64,000 nucleotides of DNA from Anaerolineaceae bacterium UBA6107. GTDB taxonomy: Bacteria; Chloroflexota; Anaerolineae; Anaerolineales; Anaerolineaceae. Location: positions 33,376 to 97,375 of the forward strand of contig DIWL01000080.1 in assembly GCA_002428455.1 (NCBI GenBank). Reading direction: 5' to 3'. The notes beneath the pieces were generated by a model. It was not told where the DNA came from. It was given only the letters and a program-made list of their open reading frames with translations, and ran no database searches. Made by a program: the position numbers and the translations under genes. This document shows positions 34,601 to 42,302 of this stretch, in pieces (the stretch's first letter is position 1; each line of letters opens with the position of its first letter).

Positions 34601-36397
34601 TTATACGCCCCAATAAATTCGGATGAGCAGGATGATGAGGGCAAAGGCGATGATGGTCAAAGGCAGTCCGACTTTCGCATAGTCTTTAAATGTGTAACCG
34701 CCAGGACTCATGACCATAATATTTACAGGATGCCCAAGTGGGGTTAAGAAGGCGAGGGAGCAACCCATGGCAACCGCCATCGCAAACGGTCTTGCGTCGA
34801 GTCCAAGGGTCTGCGCAGCAGTCAGCGCGAGCGGAATCATCACGATGGCGGATACCTGCCCGCTCATGAGAAGGGTGAGCAGCATCGAGATTGCGAGAAA
34901 AAGTGTAATCAGGAGGATCGGTTGTATTGGTCCCAGTAAACCCAGCATGGATGAAACGGCTTTTTCAGCAAGACCGCTGGATTGCAGCGCGATGCTGAGT
35001 GGCCATAATCCGGCGATCAGGAAAATTGCTTTCCACTCTATTCCACGGAAGGCATCGTTCAGGCTCATACTGCCTGTGAGGATAAGGAGAATCGCTCCGC
35101 CAATGGCAACCAGCGCGACCGGCAGGTAGCCGATGGCGGCGACCAGCAGCGTGGCAAGGGTGATGATAAGGGTGATCAGACCTTTGCGTGGCAACAAAAC
35201 GGCATCAGGGTCTTCTTCCAGGACAACCAGATCTTCATTGTTGCGTAAGTTGCGGATCTGCAAGGCATGGCCTGTGACGAGTAAAGCGTCTCCAAACTGC
35301 AGGGGCAGGTCAGCGTGGTCAATGTCCACCGGTTTTCCACTTCGCCAAATGCCGATCACACTTAGTCCATAACGGTCGCGAAAATTGATCTCGCGGATCG
35401 ATTTTCCGATCAGGCGGGAATGCGGACTGACAAGAATTTCGGCAAGGGGATGCGATTCATCTGTTACCTTTAGTTCAGGGATGCTGACAGGTTCGACCTG
35501 CAATCGATTGGTTTCTGCCGCCTCGGGGAAGATTTGACCACGGGCGATGAGAACATCGCCGGGAAGTACAGGGAAATTGGGTTCCGGAGAGAAAATGGTT
35601 TCCTTGCCGCGTAGTACTGCAAGGAGGTTCAGGTGAAGATTTTTGGACCAGCAGCCTTCTGCGATCGATTTATTTGCCAATGGAGAATCGGAAAGAACTT
35701 CCAGCTGCACAATATTTTTTCTGACCTGGTAAAGTTCGCTCAACCGCTCGGTTAATTCACGCTTGCCATCAATGTTGTCGGTTTTGCTACCTGATGGCAG
35801 CAGACGGATGCCGACCAGGGATAGGAACACAATTCCCGCGATCATTACAGGCCCGCCCACTGGAAAATAATCCAACAGTCCAAATGAAGGCAGACCGGCT
35901 TCGCGCAGCGCTCCACTGACAATTATGTTGGAAGTCGTAAGAAGTGTGGCCATTCCGCCAAGTATGGTGCCAAATGCAAGCGGCATGAGCAAACGCGTTG
36001 GGGAAACGCGGCTGCGGCGGGAGAGGGACATCACGGCTGGTAGGAGTACTCCGACAGCCGCGATATTGTTCATGAACAGAGAGAGAATTGCGGAGATGGA
36101 GGTCACCATCAATACAAGGCGGGTCTCACTACCTGCACCCAGCTTTAGCATGATCCTGCCAAGAGAGTTGGTTGCTCCGGTCATCTGCAATGCAACGGAT
36201 ATCATTGAGATGCCAAGGATCGTCATCACTGCCGAACTGCTAAAACCTGAAAAGGCTTCCTGTGAGGAGATCACGCCGCTCAAACCCAGTGTCACCATTA
36301 CCATCAACGCGACCAGATCCGCTCTGAGCCGGTTTGAAACGAGGAGAACCACTGCTCCAAGAATGATGATGAGGGTGATCCATTGCTCAATCGACAT
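34601..36397 (-). CDS. SLC13/DASS-type transporter with two RCK_C (TrkA-C) domains
   Basis: A 598-aa membrane protein with about 11-12 helices in two halves, separated by a cytoplasmic region (~residues 205-385) containing two TrkA-C-like domains (PLANKSIAEGC, SRLIGKSIREINFRDRYGLSVIGIWR). This layout is typical of the sodium:anion symporter relatives SdcS/SAC1 that carry sulfate or dicarboxylates, where RCK_C domains probably sense a ligand. The substrate cannot be assigned. It has a good AAGGAAG ribosome site and is probably the first gene of an SLC13-tgt-uppP unit. Confidence 0.83.
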   Translation of the reverse strand: MSIEQWITLIIILGAVVLLVSNRLRADLVALMVMVTLGLSGVISSQEAFSGFSSSAVMTILGISMISVALQMTGATNSLGRIMLKLGAGSETRLVLMVTSISAILSLFMNNIAAVGVLLPAVMSLSRRSRVSPTRLLMPLAFGTILGGMATLLTTSNIIVSGALREAGLPSFGLLDYFPVGGPVMIAGIVFLSLVGIRLLPSGSKTDNIDGKRELTERLSELYQVRKNIVQLEVLSDSPLANKSIAEGCWSKNLHLNLLAVLRGKETIFSPEPNFPVLPGDVLIARGQIFPEAAETNRLQVEPVSIPELKVTDESHPLAEILVSPHSRLIGKSIREINFRDRYGLSVIGIWRSGKPVDIDHADLPLQFGDALLVTGHALQIRNLRNNEDLVVLEEDPDAVLLPRKGLITLIITLATLLVAAIGYLPVALVAIGGAILLILTGSMSLNDAFRGIEWKAIFLIAGLWPLSIALQSSGLAEKAVSSMLGLLGPIQPILLITLFLAISMLLTLLMSGQVSAIVMIPLALTAAQTLGLDARPFAMAVAMGCSLAFLTPLGHPVNIMVMSPGGYTFKDYAKVGLPLTIIAFALIILLIRIYWGV

Positions 36398-36547
36398 AAT
36401 TCTTCCTTCTCTCCACTTATTTTACTAGAAAGATCAGGTTGGTTTGAAATGCTTGCAGCAAAAATCCGGCTCGTTTATACTAAGGCAGCCGTTGGTTAAT
36501 AGAGCGGCAGTTTTATCGAAATCACAAAATTAAACAAGGATGACTAA

Positions 36548-38257
36548 TTGACCACACCCCCGCAACGCAGGCGCTGGCTTGTTTATCCCAAGATCGACGA
36601 TCAGACCAAAAAGCAACTGGAACATTACCCGGATTTTTTACAGCAGATTCTATTCAACAGAGGGATTCGCTCTGCAGAGGAAGCTGAAGTGTACCTGTTT
36701 GAAGATCGGATCCCCGGGGATCCTTTTCTGTTGATCGACCTTGAAAAAGCCGTTGCGCGCCTCCTCAAGGCAATCGAGGACCATGAAAAAATTGTGGTTT
36801 ATGGGGATTATGATGTGGACGGGGTGACTGCCACGGTCATGATGGTCGAAGCATTGCGGTCATTTGGCGGAGAAGTGGAAGGTTACATTCCCAATCGCTT
36901 TGACGAAGGCTATGGTCTCAATACTGAAGCCATCGAACTTCTGGCGCAGCAGGGCACCAGGATTATCCTCACCGTCGATTGCGGCATCCGGTCACCGTAC
37001 GAGGCAGAACGGGCTTTAGCGCTTGGTGTTGATCTGATCATATCGGACCATCATCATCCCAAGGGAGACTTACCGCGTGCGTACGCGGTCATTTGTCCCA
37101 AGCAGGAAGGGGATCTCTACCCGGATAAGGATCTGGCGGGTGTGGGAGTAGCATTCAAGATCCTGCAGGGATTATTTCTGCATAAAGGCATGAATGTCGA
37201 GAAAGCTGATGAGTGGCTTGACCTGGTAGCGCTGGGAACAGTGGCGGACATTGTTCCTCTCACCGGTGAAAACCGTGTGATGGTCAAGAAAGGTTTGAAA
37301 CGGATTAAAACTGGCAGCCGCCTTGGTTTGAGTGCGTTAACCGGTGTGGCACAGAAGAACATTCAGCAAATTACCGCAACTGATATCGGTTTCATCCTGG
37401 GTCCGCGCCTGAACGCGGCGGGACGGATGGAGTCTGCTCTGCAAGCCTACAATCTTTTAATCAGTCAGAATATCCTGGAAGCTGGTTATTGCGCCCAGGT
37501 TCTGGAGAACCAGAATGCAGAACGTCAGCAGGCTACTCGTAAAGCACAGGAAAAGGCCCTGTTGGAGATTGGTGATCCGGCAGCACGCAGGATCCTGTTT
37601 TCTTTCAGTGAAGAATATAGCTCAGGTATCGTTGGATTGGTGGCTTCGAAGCTGGTGGAAAATTTCTACCGACCCGCAATTATCGGGCAGATCGAGAAAA
37701 ATGTGATCCGGGCATCCTGCCGCAGCATCAGCGAGTTTCACATCACGGCAGCACTGGATGAGTGCGCAGATCTGCTGGTGCGGCACGGTGGACATGCCAT
37801 GGCGGCAGGTTTTACTGTTAAGCAGGAAAATGTGGATCTGCTCAAGCAACGCCTGGAGTCCATTGCAGCGCGGGAACTTGACGGGATGGACTTACGGCCG
37901 GTTGTGAAGGCTGACCTTGAGATCGAGATCAGCAAATTAAAACCGGGTTATTTCGTTGAGCTTGAAAAGTTACAGCCTACCGGCATGGGAAATCCCACAC
38001 CTGTGTTTATCTCACGCGCGATAGAAGTGGATGGAATGCGGCTGATGGGGAAGGACGGAAACCACATCAGTTTCAATATTCGCAATAGCCCGATCAGTCG
38101 GGCGGTGGCTTTCAACCAGGCGCAATGGTTTGACAGATGGAAGGAAGAAAAACCGCGCTTTGATATTGCATATACGATCGATATCAATCACTATATGGGT
38201 AAAGACACCCAGCAGATCAATATCAGAGACATGAAGATTTCTGCAGCCATTGTTTAA
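36548..38257 (+). CDS. recJ: single-stranded-DNA-specific exonuclease RecJ
   Basis: A 569-aa DHH phosphoesterase with IVVYGDYDVDGVTA and SDHHHPKGDLP, the DHHA1 domain with GGHAMAAGFT, and a C-terminal OB-fold region. It degrades single-stranded DNA 5'-3' in recombination and repair. The start is TTG with AAGGA seven bases upstream. The EamA gene follows within 6 bases. Confidence 0.94.
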   Translation: MTTPPQRRRWLVYPKIDDQTKKQLEHYPDFLQQILFNRGIRSAEEAEVYLFEDRIPGDPFLLIDLEKAVARLLKAIEDHEKIVVYGDYDVDGVTATVMMVEALRSFGGEVEGYIPNRFDEGYGLNTEAIELLAQQGTRIILTVDCGIRSPYEAERALALGVDLIISDHHHPKGDLPRAYAVICPKQEGDLYPDKDLAGVGVAFKILQGLFLHKGMNVEKADEWLDLVALGTVADIVPLTGENRVMVKKGLKRIKTGSRLGLSALTGVAQKNIQQITATDIGFILGPRLNAAGRMESALQAYNLLISQNILEAGYCAQVLENQNAERQQATRKAQEKALLEIGDPAARRILFSFSEEYSSGIVGLVASKLVENFYRPAIIGQIEKNVIRASCRSISEFHITAALDECADLLVRHGGHAMAAGFTVKQENVDLLKQRLESIAARELDGMDLRPVVKADLEIEISKLKPGYFVELEKLQPTGMGNPTPVFISRAIEVDGMRLMGKDGNHISFNIRNSPISRAVAFNQAQWFDRWKEEKPRFDIAYTIDINHYMGKDTQQINIRDMKISAAIV

Positions 38258-38263
38258 GGAAAA

Positions 38264-39163
38264 ATGAGACCACCCAATCGGCTAAAAGCCATTCTCGTAT
38301 CACTGCTGGTGGTGGTCATTTGGTCCAGTTCCTGGGTGCTCATCAAAATTGGTTTGCGGGAGATTCCCGCGCTCACCTTTGCGGGATTGCGCTATTTCAT
38401 GGCTTTCCTGGTGCTGCTTCCGTTCCTCTTACAGCGACAGGTAAAACAACAGATCAGGGAGTTCAGCCGGGGTGATTGGAAGCTGGTCATCCTATTGGGG
38501 CTAATATCGTATTTTATTGCGCAGGGTGCGCAATTCCTGAGCCTGGATTATCTGCCGGCCACCACACTCAGCCTGATGCTTAACCTGACCTCGGTGTTTG
38601 TGACTTTTTCTGCCATCTTCCTGATCAAAGAAGTGCCAACCCCTATACAAATCATTGGGCTGGTGATCAACCTAATCGGAATTTTCATCTTTTTCTTCCC
38701 GGAAGGTTTTTCGGGTTATTCACCATTAGGATTCATCTTTGGCATTATCTGCCTGCTGGCAAACGGGGTTGCCACCATCCTTGGCCGCAAGCTTAATTAC
38801 CAGGGAAGGTTGAATCCGATCGCTGTCACACTTGTCAGCCTGGGGATCGGTTCAACACTCATGCTCGGGATCGGCTTATTATGGCAGGGCTTGCCTCCCA
38901 TAAGCGTGCAAAGCCTGGTCATCCTGCTTATTCTGGCAATTGTTAATACAGCGTTTACTTTTGTAGCGTGGAATTACACACTTCAAACGCTATCGGCTAT
39001 GGAGTCATCGATCATAAATGGCATGATGCTGGTTTTCATTACCATTTTTTCCTGGATCTTCCTGGGCGAATCCCAATCACTTAAAGGAGTGATCGGTTTA
39101 TTTCTCGCATTGATTGGAGCGATAATCGTTAATATCAGAATTGAAAGGAAAGCGCGTGGCTGA
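38264..39163 (+). CDS. EamA/DMT-family transporter
   Basis: A 299-aa protein with ten membrane helices in two EamA repeats. WSSSWVLIKIGLREIPALTFAGLRY is the typical first-repeat signature, and the C-terminal repeat shows the same pattern after residue ~155. Members export or import metabolites such as amino acids. No substrate can be inferred from the neighbours. Confidence 0.88.
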   Translation: MRPPNRLKAILVSLLVVVIWSSSWVLIKIGLREIPALTFAGLRYFMAFLVLLPFLLQRQVKQQIREFSRGDWKLVILLGLISYFIAQGAQFLSLDYLPATTLSLMLNLTSVFVTFSAIFLIKEVPTPIQIIGLVINLIGIFIFFFPEGFSGYSPLGFIFGIICLLANGVATILGRKLNYQGRLNPIAVTLVSLGIGSTLMLGIGLLWQGLPPISVQSLVILLILAIVNTAFTFVAWNYTLQTLSAMESSIINGMMLVFITIFSWIFLGESQSLKGVIGLFLALIGAIIVNIRIERKARG

Positions 39164-39254
39164 ACAACTCAGATCAGAAATTGCAGCCGGCGTGCTATAA
39201 TTTTAAAATTGTAAAGTAACTTTTTTATTTCCGTTATTATCCTGGAGGTTTTTT

Positions 39255-40595
39255 GTGACAGACGAAAGGATGAATACCCCTGCTTCCAGACCACTGGCAG
39301 GAGCTGCCAGCGTGAGCCATTTTAGCCCTCCTCCCATCAACACTATTGAAGATACTGGTCTTGAGCTGCTCTTCCTGCAGGACCTTGCCCTGAAGATCAT
39401 TTACTTTCAGGGTTACATGACCGGATACAAGATTGCTGAAGCGCTCTGCTTGCCGTTCTCAGGAATGGTGGATCAGATATTGGATGCACTCAAGCGCGAA
39501 AAATTTGTGGAGGTGAAATCCTCCCAAATGGGATTGGGCGAGGGGGCTTACCTGTATGCCATTACTGGCGCGGGTATCACACACGCCAGGGAAGCGCTCG
39601 ACCGCAGTCAATACGCAGGACCTGCACCGGTACCTTTACAGGCTTATAACGATTCAGTTCGGAAACAGAGCCGCAGCAGGTTGCTGGTTACCAGCAAGCA
39701 CATGAGAAGCGTAATGGGCGACCTGGTTTTCGGAGAAGAGACCTTTCACAAACTCGGTCCGGCAGTGAATTCAGGTACATCCATTTTCATCTACGGACCT
39801 CCAGGGAATGGTAAAACCAGCGTGGCGAGGGCGGTTGGTAACCTTGTCCTATCGCAGACCATGTATATACCTTACGCGATCCTAGTGGATGGACAAGTGA
39901 TCACCATGTACGATTCGGTGAACCATCTGATCGCCCCCGAGGAAACTGAGAATTCGATCAGTACGAGGCTCAAAGGCAGAAAAGACCAGCGCTGGCTGAA
40001 AATTAAACGACCTTTCATCATGGTGGGTGGAGAATTGACACTTGCCGGTCTCGACCTGGTTTTCAATGACACGTTGAAGTTCTATGAAGCGCCGTTCCAG
40101 GTGAAAGCCAATGGTGGCATTCTCCTGATCGATGATTTCGGCCGTCAACAGGTTCGCCCGCGCGATCTGCTTAACCGTTGGATTGTACCTTTGGAAAACC
40201 GTATCGATTATTTATCGTTGCACACCGGCAGGAAGATCGAAATTCCTTTTGATGTGCTGGTCATATTCTCAACAAACCTGCCTCCAAGGGACCTGGTTGA
40301 CGAAGCCTTCCTGCGGCGGTTACGTCACAAGATCGAAATTGTTGATCCAAGTTTTGATAACTATCGTGAGATCTTTAAGAAGGTTGCCGCGCAAAAAGGA
40401 GTGATCTATTCAGAGGAAGGGTTAACGTACCTTTTACAGGAATGGTACATTAAACCTGATCGAAAATTACGCGCTTCACACCCGCGTGATCTGTGTGATC
40501 AAATCATCGATATTTCCAGGTATCTGCAGGTGGAGCCGTTGATGTCCAAGAACCTGCTAGACCGGGCAGCTTCATCTTATTTTGTGGAGTTATAG
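39255..40595 (+). CDS. AAA ATPase with N-terminal winged-helix-like region
   Basis: A 446-aa soluble ATPase. Residues ~30-115 form a helical, winged-helix-like segment (YKIAEALCLPFSGMVDQILDALKREKFV). Walker A is GPPGNGKT (181-188), Walker B is GGILLIDDFGRQ, and VIFSTNLPP provides the sensor-1 asparagine. GTG start with a strong GGAGG site. Similar ATPases are common in this phylum but have no assigned function that I can name. It is 2 bases before the GDPD gene. Confidence 0.75.
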   Translation: MTDERMNTPASRPLAGAASVSHFSPPPINTIEDTGLELLFLQDLALKIIYFQGYMTGYKIAEALCLPFSGMVDQILDALKREKFVEVKSSQMGLGEGAYLYAITGAGITHAREALDRSQYAGPAPVPLQAYNDSVRKQSRSRLLVTSKHMRSVMGDLVFGEETFHKLGPAVNSGTSIFIYGPPGNGKTSVARAVGNLVLSQTMYIPYAILVDGQVITMYDSVNHLIAPEETENSISTRLKGRKDQRWLKIKRPFIMVGGELTLAGLDLVFNDTLKFYEAPFQVKANGGILLIDDFGRQQVRPRDLLNRWIVPLENRIDYLSLHTGRKIEIPFDVLVIFSTNLPPRDLVDEAFLRRLRHKIEIVDPSFDNYREIFKKVAAQKGVIYSEEGLTYLLQEWYIKPDRKLRASHPRDLCDQIIDISRYLQVEPLMSKNLLDRAASSYFVEL

Positions 40596-40597
40596 GC

Positions 40598-41347
40598 GTG
40601 CTTGAATCATTTCTCAGACCAATGATATTTGCGCACCGTGGTGCATGCAAATATGCCCCTGAGAATACACTGGCTTCTTTTGACCTAGCTGTAAAACAGG
40701 GCGCGGATGCAATTGAACTTGATGTCAAACTCAGCTTGGACGAGCAAGTGGTGGTTATCCACGACCAGACTGTCGAGCGCACAACTGATGGAAAAGGTAA
40801 AGTCAATCAGCTAACCCTTCGGGAACTTAAAGAATTGGATGCAGGGAGTTTCTTTGACGAAAAATTCCGCGGCGAAAAAATTCCGACGCTGGATGAAGTA
40901 TTCGAAACTGTGGGTAAACGCATCTTTATAAACGTCGAATTGACAAATTATGCCTCACGCCGCGATCAACTTGTTGCGCAAGTTGCGGAGATTGTCAGGC
41001 GGCATGGATTGCAGAAGAGCATTCTGTTCTCTTCTTTTGCGCCTATCAACTTGCGACGCATGAAAGAGCTATTGCCAGAGGTGCCAGTGGGTTTATTGGC
41101 ACTGGATGGTCTGCTTGGTGCCCTGAACAGGTCATCTTTGTTCCTATCACTCTCACCTGCGATCATTCATCCGTATCTCAAAGATGTCGATGCGGAGTTA
41201 ATGGCTCGCGAACAACTTCGCGGAAGGCGTGTGCACGTCTGGACGGTTAATGTCGAGGTTGATATGAGGCGGCTGCAGGACCTAGGCGTGGACGGTGTTT
41301 TCACCGATGATCCGATCACGGCATTGCGAGTACTGAGGGGAAAATGA
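40598..41347 (+). CDS. glycerophosphodiester phosphodiesterase
   Basis: A 249-aa GDPD-family TIM barrel with FAHRGACKYAPENTLASF (first catalytic His), IELDVKLSLDEQVVVIHDQTVERTTDG (metal ligands and second His) and a C-terminal VDGVFTDDP. It hydrolyses glycerophosphodiesters to sn-glycerol-3-phosphate and an alcohol. GTG start with GGAG nine bases before; an in-frame ATG (40622) is a shorter alternative. Its last four bases overlap the next gene. No signal peptide, so it is cytoplasmic. Confidence 0.9.
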   Translation: MLESFLRPMIFAHRGACKYAPENTLASFDLAVKQGADAIELDVKLSLDEQVVVIHDQTVERTTDGKGKVNQLTLRELKELDAGSFFDEKFRGEKIPTLDEVFETVGKRIFINVELTNYASRRDQLVAQVAEIVRRHGLQKSILFSSFAPINLRRMKELLPEVPVGLLALDGLLGALNRSSLFLSLSPAIIHPYLKDVDAELMAREQLRGRRVHVWTVNVEVDMRRLQDLGVDGVFTDDPITALRVLRGK

Positions 41348-42288
41348 TCCCGGCAGAATGGGTGGAGGCTGCCAGCCGCAGAATGGCCGGGCAGATCACA
41401 CACACACCCATTACTTTTGATGAAAATCTCGACCTCCATTACAAGTGGGAAAACCAGCAGGTAACCGGCTCCTTCAAAATTCGCGGTGCTTTAAATAAGG
41501 TTCTGTTTCTCACGCCTGAAGAACGGGCATATGGGTTGGTTACTTCCTCAGCGGGAAATCATGGGCAGGGTGTGGCTGTGGCAGCCCGCCAGACCAAAAC
41601 CAAATGCGTGGTATATGCCTCTGACCATGCCGCACCGGTCAAACTTGATGCGATGCGCAAGCTGGGAGCAGAAGTTCGCCTGGTCAATGGCGGCTACGTA
41701 GAAGCTGAAAAAGCCGCCATTGTTTGCGCTGGTGAGACCGGTATGACTTTCATTTCGCCCTACAACGATCCTGACGTAATTGCCGGTCAGGGAACGATTG
41801 GGTTGGAGATACGGGACTGGATACGGACTGAGAGTGATGCGTCCTGTTTACTCATACCAGTTGGCGGAGGTGGATTGATCTCCGGAGTGGCATCCTATTT
41901 GCGAGCCTTCGACAGGAATGTCAGGATTATCGGTGTGCAATCCGAAGCTTCACCCTTTGCTCATCAACTTTTCCGTACAGGCAGTCAGAATGGTGTGGTC
42001 GAGGTGGATAGTATTGCTGACGGTTTGGCGGGTGAGATCGACCACGCATCCATCACCATACCGCTCATGCTGGAATACGTGGATGATATTGTGCTGGTAA
42101 CAGAAGACGAAATCAGGGAGGCTATCCGCTATGCCTGGCAAACCCACCAGCAAATTATTGAAGGATCAGCTGCGGTAGGTCTGGCTGCCCGACTTGCTGG
42201 TAAAATAAATCTGTCACCGGTGTTGACGATCATCACGGGTGGGAACATACAGCCCGAATTGTTCAACACGATCATACGCCGAAATTAG
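41344..42288 (+). CDS. threonine dehydratase-like / serine racemase-like PLP enzyme
   Basis: A 314-aa fold-type II enzyme. PLP lysine is in TGSFKIRGALNK, the substrate loop is SSAGNHGQGVA, the phosphate-binding glycine run is PVGGGGLISG. It matches catabolic threonine ammonia-lyase and serine racemase families and has no C-terminal ACT domain, so it is not the feedback-controlled IlvA. Reaction: threonine or serine to a 2-oxo acid and ammonia, or racemisation. ATGA overlap with the GDPD gene. Confidence 0.83.
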   Translation: MIPAEWVEAASRRMAGQITHTPITFDENLDLHYKWENQQVTGSFKIRGALNKVLFLTPEERAYGLVTSSAGNHGQGVAVAARQTKTKCVVYASDHAAPVKLDAMRKLGAEVRLVNGGYVEAEKAAIVCAGETGMTFISPYNDPDVIAGQGTIGLEIRDWIRTESDASCLLIPVGGGGLISGVASYLRAFDRNVRIIGVQSEASPFAHQLFRTGSQNGVVEVDSIADGLAGEIDHASITIPLMLEYVDDIVLVTEDEIREAIRYAWQTHQQIIEGSAAVGLAARLAGKINLSPVLTIITGGNIQPELFNTIIRRN

Positions 42289-42302
42289 AACCTGGTGAGT
42301 CA

